Source of the DNA: Rhyzopertha dominica | Taxonomy: Eukaryota > Arthropoda > Insecta > Coleoptera > Bostrichidae | Direction of reading: 5' to 3' | Assembly: GCA_025024175.1 (NCBI GenBank) | Contig: QCXZ01000086.1 | Span: forward strand, 15,404,245-15,468,244 | DNA: 64,000 nt | In this document: positions 41,983 through 54,207 of the stretch, piece after piece | How the letters are laid out: each line of letters opens with the position of its first letter | Numbering within the stretch: the first letter of the stretch is position 1 | Notes under the pieces: generated by a model | What the model was told of the DNA's origin: nothing | Databases searched by the model: none | Seen by the model: the letters and a program-made list of their open reading frames with translations, nothing else | Program-made: the position numbers and the translations under genes

Positions 41983-44505
41983 TTGGCATTAACATTACAG
42001 ATGGGTTTCTACACGGATATTACAACTATCTACGGTATGGAAACAACACGCCGATTGAAAAAATGGAGTGCCCTTAACACCAAAAAGGCATCAGCTCTAA
42101 ACAGAAGAATTTTTCTATTGGAATGTAAAAGACAAGGAGTTTGCCCAGCACATATATCAAACAATACCAAGAACTTGTTCAACTTATTCGAAGGATATAA
42201 CAGAAAATTGATGGGAAAAATACTGGATTTTAATAATAGGTTGATATTCAAAATTCTTAATTTTGAAATTAGACATGTAAATCAAAATTTAAGTCATTTA
42301 ATTCAAGAAATGTTAAAGTTAGAATCTGATATTTTAAATGTTTTACCAGTAGGGATATTTAGTAACTTTAAAGTCAGGCAAATGATTCATTATAATGGAT
42401 ATTTTCATGAGATTAAACGTAAAAAATATAGATAAAATAAAAAGATTAATTAGTGATAATCATTTAGGGTTAAAGATACAAGATAAATGGTTTAAGAACA
42501 TTTCTGACACACGCATACCTGACACAGTAAAAAACTTTTTGGCTTTGGGACCTAAATTCAACCTTCCAACCACTGTAAGTGATGTTAATGTTAGAAGATT
42601 TTTAGCGGAAATTGAATATTTGTTGACAAAAATAGATCAAAATAAACAAAATTTTTTAAGAGCTAAACTCACTAGTATTATAACCAATTATTTACATAAA
42701 TATAAAGATAACAAAAGTAAATTTTACAGAATCTTACGAGAAACTGATGACTTCATAAAAAGCAATAGCAATTTATTAATTTTAGAAAGCGAAAAGGGTG
42801 GGGTAACGGTTGCAATGGGGAGGGAAAGGTACATGCAAAAAATGCGGGATATATTATCGGATACAAATTGTTTTAGACGGCTTAGCCGAGACCCGACATC
42901 AACAGTACAAACTAAATCAAATGGTTTTGTAAACACACTTGTAAAATTAAAAGTAATAACTGGTGTCGAGGGAAAGGAGATGAGGATATATAATAGTGTA
43001 TGCCCTAAAATATATGGAAACCCAAAAGTGCACAAAGATAACTATCCATTAAGACCAATAGTATCTGGGATAGGTGGTCCTACAAACAATTTAGCTAAGT
43101 TTATCGCTGATACGTTAAAAAAAGCATATGATACTGGTAATGACTATTATGTATCTGACTCTTTCCATTTCGCTTCAACAATCAACAACATAACCATTCC
43201 TGATAATTATATATTGGTATCCCTGGATGTGATAAACTTGTTTGGTAATATATCAAAAGATTTAGTGATTAGGGTTTTAACTGAAAAATGGGAGATAATA
43301 AAACATCAATGCAAGGGAATTACGTGTAAACTCTTTCTAGACATAGTGCAGTTCATTCTGACCAACAATTACTTTAGTTTTAATGATGAATTTTATATAC
43401 AAACTTTTGGTTGTGCTATGGGCTCTAAACTGAGCCCTATACTAGCACAGTACGTCATGGACTACCTATTTGACAATTGTTTACCAATAATAACGTACAG
43501 AGTTGCTTTTTTAAAAAAGTTTGTAGATGATGTCATAGTGGCACTGCCGAGCAATGGGGTTGATGAAATATTAAGGGTTATTAATAACTTCGACGAACAC
43601 ATAAAATTCACCGTAGAACATGAAACTGATAGAAAGGTACCGTTTCTGGATACATTAGTCACGAGAGATACCCAGAATAAAATAAAACTGGATTGGTATA
43701 TAAAACCCACAGCCTCAGGCAGGTACATCAACTACAAATCAAATCATAGTATCAAAATCAAAATTAATTTCATAAAACAAATGAAAAACCGCATTGTAAA
43801 CATTTGTCATGGGGATTTTGTGACTAAGAATATTAGAATATTATATAACTTATTAAGAGAAAATACTCATATCCTAGAGTGTTGGTTAGTAAAATATTGT
43901 ATCATGAAAGGAGAGAGGGAGTCTATGTTATAGAGAATAGCAACAACCTAAATAATAATCATAATAACCGGGTTCAACGTTGGGAAGAAATGGGATTTAA
44001 ATTTGGTAGCATCACAAGTTATGATCACTTAACAGATAAAATAATAAAGTCATTAAAAAATGAAAATTTAATAATTGCAAAAAGGAATGCCGTTGGTGTT
44101 GGTTCGAGGTTTAGTAGGTTGTAAGACAGGAGACCACTCATGTGTAATGCCAATGTAGTATATAAATTAAATTGTAACGTTTGTAATAAAGTTTATGTAG
44201 GGCAAGCCAGCCAGTTACNAAAGGGCAGATTGGCACTTCACAAGAGTGATATACGCAAGGGTTTAACGAGATGTGAGTTGTCTAATCACATTATTAATAA
44301 TATTGACCACGTCATAGACTTTGATAATGTTCAAATTCTAGCAAAAGAACAGAATTACACAAAACGAAACTTTTTAGAAATGACATACATTAATGATTAC
44401 AATAATAACTTAAATAAGCGTTCTGATGTCAATAACTTAAGTGTTATATATACTTACATTCTTAATAGACATCTTGATAATTATGAAGGTCCACTTGACG
44501 AGTAG
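41983..44505 (+). pseudogene. Penelope-like reverse transcriptase plus GIY-YIG protein, broken
   Basis: The N-terminal part (41983-42435) is a helical region typical of these proteins. A frameshift at the A-run near 42420 leads to the RT frame (to 43933): YGNPKVHKDNYPLRPIVSG, SLDVINLFGNI (first aspartate), GCAMGSKLSPILAQ and FVDDVIVALP (catalytic FVDD), LDTLVTRD. Another frameshift near 43880 enters the linker. A TAA at 44122-44124, where the inverted copy has AAA, precedes the GIY-YIG domain (44140-44505, YVGQASQ with an N at 44219). RT and endonuclease would act together in target-primed reverse transcription. Three breaks make this copy dead. Confidence 0.82.
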
Positions 44506-44835
44506 AAAATATTTTTAAAAATTTTAAGTTTAACAGTTGGCAGAATAATTGTGGTAATACTGTCTTCGGGCGTGCGTGTAGACGAAAAGAAATAGTAGTT
44601 TTTTGCTTTGCTTTGATAAAGAATTTTTACACTGTTCGTTCCACGTGTTGTGCACTTGTCATTTATAAATGTGAAATTTAAAGTAATTTTAATAATAATA
44701 CATTGTTTGCAATTTTAATCAATGAACAAATGTTTAGAGCTACACTTGAGCTGTATAAAAACCTCACAATTGTGTAAGTACTTATAAAATCAACAGTTTT
44801 AAATTAGTGTAACATGGTTTCCATATTGTAGCGCC

Positions 44836-44864
44836 CTGATGATGAACTAATAAAAGGTTCGAAA
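44836..44864 (+). ncRNA. Hammerhead-like motif in Penelope 3' repeat
   Basis: CTGATGA, a GAAC/GTTC stem II with a 9-nt loop, then GAAA. GTC lies further downstream in TTTAGTCAGC. Flanks GTAGCGCC and AGCGCTAT (in the inverted copy) could form stem I. No good stem III is visible, so it may be degraded or need a partner. The same motif occurs inverted near 40815-40845. Confidence 0.4.
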
Positions 44865-44988
44865 GCTTGGCAACATTTAAAGAGCATCTTTATTTAGTCA
44901 GCCCAATAAGGTCGAAATACCCTTATCCCCAACTTTGAGTATTAACCAGTGACGACCGTTACTGTCCTTGGCATATATATATATTATT

Positions 44989-47830
44989 TATATTATTTAA
45001 AGCGTCCGTACACCGGACGCTCTAAAACAATCCCTTGAAAAAGTTCGCGAAACACTTTGGCATGGTCAGAAGTAGTCACTAGCGAAATTTTTAAATGACG
45101 CTCGAAAATTGTCTAAGTGAAAGAAAAATATACGGGCGCGTATATTTTTAGTTCCGCGGCTTGGTCTCCAGAGCGGCGCTTTAATCGTAGGCGTATATGT
45201 ATATGGAATTTCATTCATTTCACTCTTTCGCTTTTAAGGCGTCCATTACAACTGGCAGCGTTGGGCAGCGATAAGCAAATGCATTCCACAAGTAAATTGG
45301 ATATTCGCTTGTACTGGCATGTGAAGATTTGAGCCTAGGGCGTCTGGCGTATAACTTATATACGGTACTCTTTAAAAAACCGTTCTGAAGCGTCCCTTTT
45401 AGGATCTTACTGTCATTAGTTTTATTAGGCTACGATTATTCATTAAAACAAGTAAACGACATTTCAGCTTAGTTTCTCATTGTTTAAAGAGGCAACATTT
45501 AACACACAATTTCTCAGAAACAGTTATGCTCGATATTCTCACATAATGCTCCATAATTATATTTCTAATTTATTGTGTGGTATTTATGATGACAAAATGT
45601 AATGCCAAGTACAAGGAGAAGTATTTAATGAAATAAATCACTGTCTCTCACTTTCCAACTTAGTTCGCATTCACTTATGTTTGTCGACTTAATCTTAGTC
45701 CTTCAATATTGATTTTGCTTCAGGGAATCCAACTGCAATTTTAAACCGCGTTGGGTGCAATCCACATTAAACTGATTTTTTGTCTATTTAAGTATATTTA
45801 TTTTCAACATCTTATTTAAGCTTGTTTTTCTCACATCGAACTTGCTCATTCATTCACTACAAATATGATAGTAATACCGCCACCGAAATATTCAGTTTTT
45901 CTTCTCTTAAATGTTTTACCTGCCGGTCTTCAATAAATGCTTGTCCTTGTGCTGACGTCTATTACCCTAATAGCAACATCTTTGCTAGAATAAAGGGCTT
46001 CAATGAGCAAGGTCAATCAGGAATCCCAGTTCATAATATAGATTTTAATAATAATTTATTAAGTAAATTTAATTCCAAGACATATATAAATAATTCAAAG
46101 ATCTCTCATTTAATAATACTTACCTTTTATATAAATTATAAAATAATTTAGTGAAATATTTTAAACATATTTAAATTATATTTCTATTTATGGTAACTGT
46201 TGAATAGTGCATGCTGTGTGGCGCAGTGCAGTGCGTGTGCATGTGACTTTGTAGGCGGTTGCAGTGATGCAATTTTAGTTTTAAATCATATTGGTGAAAA
46301 TTTGTCATTTTTGAGATGATAGAATGTTGTTGACAGCGATGTCAGTAAAAAATAAAAAAAGAACTAATCAAGCATCGATGTGTTCTTTAACTGCATAATT
46401 TCAGAGTTTTAATAGAGTATGCAGTGCTAGAACTTCAACTTGAAGATATAATTCCATTGAAAGGTTTGTACAGTACAGTAACTATATTTTAATTAGAAAA
46501 TAAATTAAAAAAATATTTCAATGTTTTTATATTGCAAATATGTATGTTCCGTAATTTATCCCAACTTATTACTATAAATAGAAAATATAATGCAATCCAC
46601 GCTCTTCGAGATCTATTTCTCTAATATACGGATTTTAAAAAACCGCTTTCTTCTCCTATTTTTTTTGTTATACAAAATACTGATTATCATAGAATCCATC
46701 TTGTAATATGGTTTTTAAAATAAAAAAAATCTGTATTTATTTTCCCAAATTCTGCCACTTTAAATTATTAGAGAAAAGATAATCCAAATTGATTTTCATA
46801 TATTTACGGCAACCATGACACCCTCAAAAATTTTATAATGCCCGCATAAGTTGATCTGACTTGACATGACATTACAAAACACTTAAGGAAAAACTCAAAA
46901 CTTCGCAGGTAGGTTTTTCAACTCCACTGCGGGTATTCGTAGTTGTATGCATACAAATGCATTCATCATCAAAAACAATTTTTTTAGCTTATCACGTTAA
47001 CCTTAGGTTGCGTCCGCGGTGGGAATAAAGTACTTAATTTCCACCACGGTTGCGCCATAAAGGTTAAGTCAAGGCAACCACGATTTTATTTAATAGGAAC
47101 CAATTTTTTATAACATATTCTGGTAGCCTATCTCAGGAGCTTTTCAAGAAAATAAGGTAGTATTTTTTGTTAAGTGCCCAAATTATGGACCTTTAAAGAT
47201 ATGATGCTAATTATGCCAGCACCACCATCATAACTTGAAGAAAATTTTATCTTCTTATAGTGTTTTACAAATAAAAAAAAGGAGTTAATATTGCATTTTC
47301 ATCCAGTTCTACGCTGTATTTAAAGTCTCAAGTCTGTAGCTCATTTGGAAATTAGTTTAAAATCGATTGTAGGTACATACCAAACGGCAAGCAGACACGA
47401 ACGTAAGTAAATAAAAAAGTCTTAAAAAAGCAACAAACCTAAACTTGATTTCATGCAGTTCATTCAGTTCATATATAGGTAGGTACTACATATTGCCTAA
47501 AAATTTATGATGCAGACCTTTCCAGTCAACCTGTCCACATGGCAGGATAGAATATCCCCTCAGGCGTTTCTTCTTCTTTTGTCCACCTATCATGTGCAAA
47601 TATTTATTAAGACGTAATAAATCGGTATATCGTCGCTACGCAGTTTAAATTTCCCACCCGTGTCTCACGCAGGCGCAGATTCCACCTTCGATTAGCCGTG
47701 CCAGTCATCCCGCCAATTTTACTTCTTACTTCCACGATACTGCTTGCGTTGTTACTCTTAGTGTCTTTTGTCATAGTGTTACGTCTCCAAGAAAGGAACC
47801 TGAGAGAGTTGTGTGTTGTTAGCTGCTTAA
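44989..47830. other. Long AT-rich region, no gene recognised
   Basis: A short palindrome AGCGTCCGTACACCGGACGCT lies at about 45001-45021, perhaps an element end, with related AGCGTCC near 45389. Open frames at 45117-45332 and 45822-46151 have no known motif. Otherwise unremarkable AT-rich DNA. The last 250 bp are less AT-rich and may be a promoter of the exon at 47833. Confidence 0.4.
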
Positions 47831-47832
47831 AT

Positions 47833-47862
47833 ATGGATACTCAACAACTCTCCTATGATTAT
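47833..47862 (+). CDS. Possible first coding exon of a host gene (weak)
   Basis: ATG followed by DTQQLSYDY and then GTAAGTTTTT, a strong splice donor. Upstream 250 bp are less AT-rich and carry no TATA at -30. The Gypsy-2 insertion begins 30 bp into the presumed intron, so any partner exon is displaced beyond 55 kb or lost. Ten codons alone are poor evidence. Confidence 0.22.
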
Positions 47863-47892
47863 GTAAGTTTTTAACAGTTCCTACTCATATCA

Positions 47893-48716
47893 TATAGAGC
47901 AGTTGTTAGACGTCATGGACCGATATGATGTCTCACACGAAGAGGTAATGCCGATCCTGCCCGAACTGCTATCGGGACTCGCGCTGGCCTGGTACCGCAA
48001 CAACCGCCACGATTGGAGGAGCTGGGAAGATTACATCGCCGACTTCGAGCTGAACTATTATCCGGTTGACTACAAGATTAACCTCGAACGGGAGATCAGT
48101 CAACGTATCCAGCTACCGCATGAGACAGCCCTAGAATACAGCACCGCCCTCCGTACATTAATCCGCCGACATGGAAACATATCACCGACCCAGGAGCTGT
48201 ACTGGCTACACCGAAACATGTTGCCAGAGTACCGCATGTTCATCCGCCGCCAGGAATGCACCAGCGTTGCCGGTCTGCTGTCCGCCGCCCAAAGAGTTCG
48301 AGACCCTCCGCCAGGACCAGATAACCGCCACTGCCCAGGATGTAGCCAAGAGGTCTGAAGAAAGAAGACCCGTCCCGCAACCAAGGATTCCAGTTGATCG
48401 TGGGAATCCACCGACATACCGACAACCACAGGAAGAACCCCGTCCGAAGCAAACTCCGCCAATAAGGAATAACCAACCAAGGCAGAATAACCGTCAAACA
48501 ACCCTACCGAGACGGCCACCGCCCACACACCAGCACCCGAATAACCGCCCCGACATTGCCAACCGCATCGATGTGAGCCGCCCCGTCTGTTGGAGGTGTG
48601 GCCGGAATGGCCACTCACGTGACCGGTGCCAGAACCCCTTTGTTAAGTTCTGCTCCCGGTGTGGTCGCCGTGGGATTCTCTCCAGAGACTGCACCTGCCG
48701 ACATCCGGAAAACTAA
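47893..48716 (+). pseudogene. gag: Gypsy-2 gag, 5'-truncated and frameshifted
   Basis: The capsid part (MDRYDVSHEEVMPILPELL, LAWYRNNRHDWRSWEDYI, then LEREISQRIQLPHETALEY) runs to about 48290. There the frame shifts at CCGCCCAAAG and the rest continues in another frame: a basic, proline-rich linker and the nucleocapsid knuckles CWRCGRNGHSRDRC and CSRCGRRGILSRDC, ending PEN, TAA at 48714-48716. It matches Gypsy-1 gag closely. The W..W..F......L motif of Gypsy gag is intact. Pol follows in the -1 frame. Confidence 0.8.
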
Positions 48717-51700
48717 AAAGCAGCACGCCAGCTTGGAGGCCTGAACTGCTGCCCATGGACTCCGCCTCCGAAAACCGACCCTACATCCAAATAAAAATCC
48801 AAGGAAGACCGTTTACCGCCCCTAGTAGACACAGGATCCGTATCGTCCTTCATAGGCTCAACCGTNGTCCGACATTTGACAAGAACCGGCAACCGGGGCA
48901 CCGCCGCCCACTACCCATCCGCCAGAGTGATCGATGGACGACAAATCCCAATCACCAAGGCCTATGAAGCAGAAATAAGGTTTGACGATGAAGTCCGGCA
49001 ACACCGTTTTCTACACCTGCCCCGAAAGACGTGCGAGGTTCTGCTGGGGATGGACTTTCTACAGACGATGAACCTCCACATGAATTTTCAGTCGGGANTC
49101 GTGTTCCACCGAAATCGCATCGTGTCTCTTCGAGCCCACGGAGAGGACCCACGCACCGACACCGGAAATAACACGATTGCCGCCTCAGACTCCGACCCAC
49201 TCACACCGACCGAGCGCCGTAAACTGGAGACGTTCCTCGCCGAGGAACTTTTATTGTTCGAACAGGTGAAGGGACCCACGGATAAGATCCAGCACCGTAT
49301 AAGGGTGACAGCCAACACCCCCATCAAGCAACGATACCGGCCGCAAAATCCAAAGATGCAGGACGTCATTAACTTCGAAATCGACAGGATGTTAGAAGAA
49401 GACATCATCGAACCGTCCAACAGCCCGTGGAGCTCACCGATAGTAATTGTTAAAAAGAAGGATGGCACCCCGAGATTTTGCATCGACTTCCAGAAGGTAA
49501 ATCAAGTATCGGAAAAGGACGCATACCCGNTGCCGTACATCTCCGCCATTCTGGACCGACTAAGAGAAGCCCGTTACATTTCCAGTCTGGATCTCAAGCA
49601 GGGATACTGGCAGATTCCGCTGGACAAGGCTAGTAGACCAGTGACCGCTTTTACCGTATCCGGCAGAGGCCTATTCCATTTTAAGGTCCTTCCGTTTGGC
49701 CTTCACTCCGCCCCGGCAACGTTCCAGAGGCTCCTAGATACAATAATAGGCCCCGAAATTGAACCATATGCCTTCGCCTATTTAGATGACATCATCGTCT
49801 TAGGGAAGACCTTCGAAGACCACCTTCGCCATCTAGGTGAAGTTTTCCGGCGATTACGAAGAGCCATTCTCAAGATCAACCCAGAAAAGTGCCACTTCTG
49901 CCGTAAATCCCTGAAATACCTGGGACACGTTGTCAGCAACGGGAGTATCCAGACCGACCCGGAAAAAGTCGAGGCCATCCGTAACATCCCACCGCCCACT
50001 AACGTCAGAGGTCTACGACGATTTCTGGGCGTAGCTTCCTGGTATCGAAGGTTCATTCCGTCCTTTTCTCAGCTAGTCGCCCCACTCACCCGCTTACTCC
50101 GGAAGAAACAGCCCTGGAACTGGACTGATGCGCAAGAGCAGGCTTTCAACGTTGTTAAACAGAGACTCACCGAAGCCCCAGTCCTGGCCTGTCCCGATTT
50201 CAGCCGACCGTTCACTCTTCAAACCGATGCATCCGACTATGGTATCGGGGCAGCCCTGACTCAGACGAGCGAAGAAGGCGATAAAGTCATAGCTTACGCC
50301 AGCCGAACCCTGAATCCCGCCGAAAAGAATTATTCCGTCACCGAAAAGGAATGCCTTGCCATCGTCTGGGGAATCGAGAAAATGAGGCCCTATCTAGAAG
50401 GCTACAAATTTACCGTAGTCTCCGACCACCAGTCGCTAAAATGGCTGCACGCCATAAGAAGCCCATCCGGCCGACTAGCCAGTTGGAGCGTATTTCTCCA
50501 ACAATACGACTTCGACATTAAATACCGCAAGGGAGTCCTCAACAAAGTGGCCGACACTCTGTCAAGAGATCCGTTACCAGTTACCGAAACCGGAACAACC
50601 GACATACCGAACAAGGTAGAACCTGCCGACCACCCCGATTGTGCTTGGTATACACGCCGTATCACCGAAGTCCAGCAACATCCAGATCAGTTCCCGGACT
50701 ACCGCATCATAAACAACCGTTTGTTCCGTCACTTCTTCGACAATCAGTTGAAGGACGAAGAACTAGCCGAACCATGGAAGTTATGCGTACCGAAACCGCT
50801 CCGCCGTCGTGTGTTAGAAGAGAACCACGACGCACCGACCGCCGGACATTTAGGGATCGCGAAGACGATAGCCCGACTGGCACAGCGATACTACTGGCCA
50901 GGAATGTTCCGGGATGCCGTGAAGTATGTCCGAGGATGCCTACACTGCCAGCGCTTCAAAGTATCGCAGCAGAAACCGCCTGGACTACTTCAGCCGACGC
51001 CAAACCACCTTCCATGGGAGACCGTTAGCACCGACCTAGTAGGACCGTTACCCCGCTCCACCCGAGGGAACCGCTATCTGGCCGTATTTCAAGACCGCTT
51101 CACCAAATGGATACAAGTGAAGGCCCTACGTCGAGCCACCGCCGCCACCGTAAGCCAGGCTCTGTTTGAAGAGGTCATCACCCGTTTTGAAACTCCGAAG
51201 ACAGTCATCTCCGATAACGGCGTACAGTACGACAGTCGGACCTTCAAACAGTTGCTACACCAGTTCGGCATCACGCACCGACTAACCCCGCCATACACCC
51301 CGCAGGACAATCCCGTGGAGAGGGCGAACCGGACTCTCAAAACCATGATGGCACAATTTTGTGATTCCGACCACCGAAGATGGGACCAGCACCTACCGTC
51401 CTTAATGATGGCAGTAAATAGCGTCCCACATGAGAGCACTGGCTTCTCTCCCGCCTTCTTGAATTATGGCCGAGAGTTCGCCCTACCCGGAAGTCTACAC
51501 CGAGAGTGCCAGGGGACCATTGACGAGGGCCGCACCGAAACCGAAGACCACCGCAAGAACCACCAGGACCGATTAGGAAAACTCCGAGACCTGTACCGAC
51601 TAGTAAGATTGAATCTGTCCCGGGCCTTCACCGTCCAGAGTCATCACTACAACCTTCGGAGGCGAGAATGGAGATGTCAAATCGGGGATAAAGTTCTGAA

Positions 51701-52019
51701 GCGAGAGCACCCACTCTCATCCGGGGCTCAGGGGTATGCCGCCAAGCTTGCGCCAAAATTTTCCGGGCCGTACACCGTGCACCGCGTTCTTTCCCCGGTC
51801 GTGTATAATTTGAAAGATGCAAGCGGGAAAATCATACCCCGGGTTCACATAAAAGACCTTAAAATGTACTCATCCCCACAGAATGCCGAATCGGAAAATT
51901 CGCACCATCCACCCGCCCGCCGAAAGAGTGGTCAACCGACGACCCAAGCAAGATCACAACCGGACTCGAATAGCCCAGGCACTGGCCCTGGAAGTTCGGC
52001 TCCAGGCCGCCACAGCTAA
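48717..52019 (+). CDS. pol: Gypsy-2 pol (PR-RT-RH-IN), one frameshift in protease
   Basis: An extra C in the run at 48819-48821 shifts the frame just before the protease site LVDTGS. From 48822 a single frame runs to 52019. By residue of the 1047-codon ORF starting at 48876: LLGMDFL 56-62, RT SSLDLKQGYW 236-245 and YLDD 302-305, RNase H D451, E492 and D517, integrase HHCC H651, H658, C688, C691, then D720, D780, E815 (D,D-35-E), and GPY/F 964-966. All catalytic residues that I can check are present. It would convert element RNA to cDNA and integrate it. Ns occur at 48866, 49098 and 49530. The C-terminal 45 codons differ in frame from Gypsy-1. Confidence 0.92.
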
Positions 52020-52590
52020 GGTCAAGGCCCCGCTAAAAAGGGAGGGTGCGGATGCAGAAAAAACAACTGGGTTTAAAAAGTCACGACCCGAGGACGCGCC
52101 AGCAACCACACGGAAACATACGCGTCCCGTCCCAGTCCCCACAGGAGTCCGACCGGCCAGACCAATCGAGGCCCCGGGAGACCCGGCACCCGCCACCATC
52201 AACTTAGAGACCGGGACAAGCTCGTCACCGGCCGTAACCAGTCCGTCCACCGCAACAAAGGCCATAGGATGCCCGGCTCCCGCCGCGACCGGTCCGTCCG
52301 TCATTATAGGAACCGATATGCCATCTCTGGCCGACCCCGACACCGCCACCGCCGGTCAGTCCGCCACCCCGGACAATCAAGGAGCTGCTGGACCACCTGC
52401 CGAACCAGCCGCGACAGCACGCCCTCCTAAATTGGAAGAAATTCTAGGAGGAGAGACGCGACCCTTCCGGGAGTGGCCGCGCAAAATACAGGAGGCGGCC
52501 CAGCGGTTTATCCCCGACGGCTGGCCGTTAGGGAAACGATACCGCATCAACACCCGTAACGGTAGAATACCTGTATACCGGATTAAATAA
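51883..52590 (+). CDS. Gypsy-2 post-pol proline/alanine-rich ORF with conserved WP motif
   Basis: A 235-codon ORF that overlaps the last 137 bp of pol in another frame. The first part is basic (RKIRTIH, RRPKQDHNR) and the middle is low-complexity Pro/Ala/Thr. The end (GETRPFREWPRKIQEA, RFIPDGWPLG, PVYRIK) is shared with Gypsy-1 11035-11382. In Gypsy-1 the matching N-part is in frame with pol, so in the ancestor this was probably a pol C-terminal extension and an added base near 51870 split it here. Function unknown. Confidence 0.6.
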   Translation: MPNRKIRTIHPPAERVVNRRPKQDHNRTRIAQALALEVRLQAATAKVKAPLKREGADAEKTTGFKKSRPEDAPATTRKHTRPVPVPTGVRPARPIEAPGDPAPATINLETGTSSSPAVTSPSTATKAIGCPAPAATGPSVIIGTDMPSLADPDTATAGQSATPDNQGAAGPPAEPAATARPPKLEEILGGETRPFREWPRKIQEAAQRFIPDGWPLGKRYRINTRNGRIPVYRIK

Positions 52591-52751
52591 TAATAATAAA
52601 AAAAAAAGAAAAATTAAATATTTTTTTAATCCGCCCACCTATTGTGTTTTAATTACCCCGATCCCAGGTTCCGTTATTTTCCGAAGCAGGGCAAGTGGCG
52701 CACGCATGATACCCCACTCGGGGTACCGCCTCCCCACTACCGTTTTAGGGT

Positions 52752-52759
52752 TATAAAAG
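52752..52759 (+). promoter_or_regulatory. Internal TATA box before Gypsy-2 ORF3
   Basis: TATAAAAG in the block GGTTATAAAAGCAGGGAGA, with CAGT 27 bp downstream at 52779. Spacing and block are conserved with Gypsy-1 although nearby sequence has diverged. Confidence 0.5.
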
Positions 52760-52818
52760 CAGGGAGACTCCGTACCGGCAGTTATTCACTAACTTCGATC
52801 GTCACAAGCCGACCAAGG

Positions 52819-53674
52819 ATGAACAGCCCAACGCTTGAATTGTCGACTCCGGACCTCATCGCCGAGATGGCCCATGCTCTATGGGAGTTTGTAGACCACG
52901 ACCCACCGACCCCGGACATCACCGAACCAGCCGATTCATTACCAGACCGACCGACCCTGGACGTCACCGAACCAGCCGATTCATCACCAGACCAACCAAA
53001 CCCGGACATCACCAAACCAGCCCGCTCATCACCAGGCCGACCGACTCCGGACGTCACCGTACCAGCCGCCACAACACCGGACCGACCAACCTCGATCACC
53101 GCCGAACGAGCCGACCCACTGCCAGAACAGCCAACTCCATACCAGACCGATCCGACCGCCACATCCGGCCGTACACCGTCGGAGCCAATGGAGGTAGATA
53201 CCACCAGACTCAAACCGANGCCGACCTCGCCCGATTCTGNTGTCCCTGCCCCTGCATGAGATTGGCCGTGTGAATGCCGCCGGGGAATTAGTACTCCACG
53301 CCCGGTGGGCCTTTCACCGATATCCCGGGGAACGAGCAGGATCCCTGGTCCGCTACATGCCGATTAGGCCGAACATGTGCTGGCAATGCGGGGAGCTCGG
53401 ACATCACCGGCACGCCTGCCAGAATCCCAGGATCACCTTTTGCTCCAGATGTGGCCACATAGGGGTGCAGTCATACGACTGTTTATGTGCCGGAGAAAAG
53501 GTGCGGCAAGCATGCAAACCGAAGGTAGACCGACGTCGTCCACCCCGATACTCGCCCAGACGGAGGCACTTCCACGGCCGTTCCACACCGAAGGAGGGCA
53601 TCCGCTCCATCCCGAAGAAGGGCAACCGCTCCACCCTGAAGGAAGGCCTCCACCCCCCGACTAGGACCAAATAA
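52819..53674 (+). pseudogene. Gypsy-2 ORF3: proline-repeat protein with CCHC knuckles
   Basis: It begins MNSPTLELSTPDLIAEM like Gypsy-1. The repeat array (TPD.TEPAD..PDRPT, about 16 residues per unit) runs to about 53150. A TGA at 53257-53259 ends the frame, and the C-part restarts from 53270 (MNAAGELVLHARWAFHRY). Compared with Gypsy-1 about 100 bp are missing at the junction. The knuckle CWQCGELGHHRHAC is intact, followed by CSRCGHIGVQSYDC and basic TPKEG repeats. So the split is a deletion in this copy, and the ancestral protein was probably about 300 residues with an RNA-binding C-terminus. Confidence 0.65.
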
Positions 53675-53825
53675 ATCCGCGTACCGCGAGAGTTTTTTTA
53701 GTTTATATAGAATCCGCCGTTTTTTTTGGGTTGTATTAATAGGATACATAGAATATAATGTAATATCTTAGTTTTGTAGCCGCTAGGTAAATAAAATGAT
53801 AGTTTCCGGGTTCTTTTTCCCCCTC

Positions 53826-53842
53826 CCGAAGTAAGAGGAGAA
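53826..53842 (+). other. Gypsy-2 polypurine tract
   Basis: CCGAAGTAAGAGGAGAA directly before the LTR start, nearly identical to Gypsy-1. Likely primer for plus-strand DNA. Confidence 0.7.
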
Positions 53843-54207
53843 TGTAACGAAGTTACAAATTTTCCTTAGCGTTTAGCCAAGTTTCTCCGCGTTTAGTCAA
53901 GTTTCAATCCGCCGGCTTATATCCGTCTGAGTCTGCGGTCTGCGGAGTTCGGGAGAACAACGCTTGCTGGCGCTACTGGTCAGCATTCTTGTTCCTCCGG
54001 CTCCAGTCAAAGTAATCAAAAGGACGGCCGACCGCTGCTCAGTGAAGTTGTGAAAGATCCGTCTTCCGGTGAAGCAGCAGCCGTATCCAGGTGAGTGAGC
54101 TATAGCTTTATTGGTAGAGTGCAGTGGCTTTCTCCCCGCTCCACTTACCATCCTTCCAGCTTCTGCTGGTCCTGACCGTAGCCGTCGAAGCATTCGCCTG
54201 CGGAGTG

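Larger units (their letters stand above)
40741..44974. mobile_element. Penelope-like element with inverted and tandem partial copies
   Basis: Three pieces of one family lie together. An inverted 3' part (40741-41443, minus) meets a direct partial copy (41444-41975, plus) with an internal deletion, followed by a long direct copy (41976-44974, plus) with RT and GIY-YIG endonuclease. The direct partial copy and the 3' end of the long copy form the terminal repeats (pseudo-LTRs) that Penelope elements show. The copies share CAACC/TTAACCAGTGACGACC near their ends. Both outer ends touch TA microsatellite, probably the insertion site. Confidence 0.85.

Noticed and set aside
45001..45021. Palindrome AGCGTCCGTACACCGGACGCT as a terminator or operator
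   Set aside because: Nothing here suggests a bacterial-type regulatory site. It may be the end of an old element, but no partner end could be fixed.
47863..47899. Possible 37-bp intron joining the small exon at 47833 in frame to Gypsy-2 gag
   Set aside because: Too short for an animal intron, and the acceptor AG is part of the ATAGAGCAG shared with Gypsy-1. More likely the element is simply truncated there.
52881..53273. Alternative frames across the Gypsy ORF3 proline repeats
   Set aside because: The CCGACC-rich repeats stay open in several frames by composition alone. The frame starting at the conserved ATG and leading to the CCHC knuckle is the coding one.
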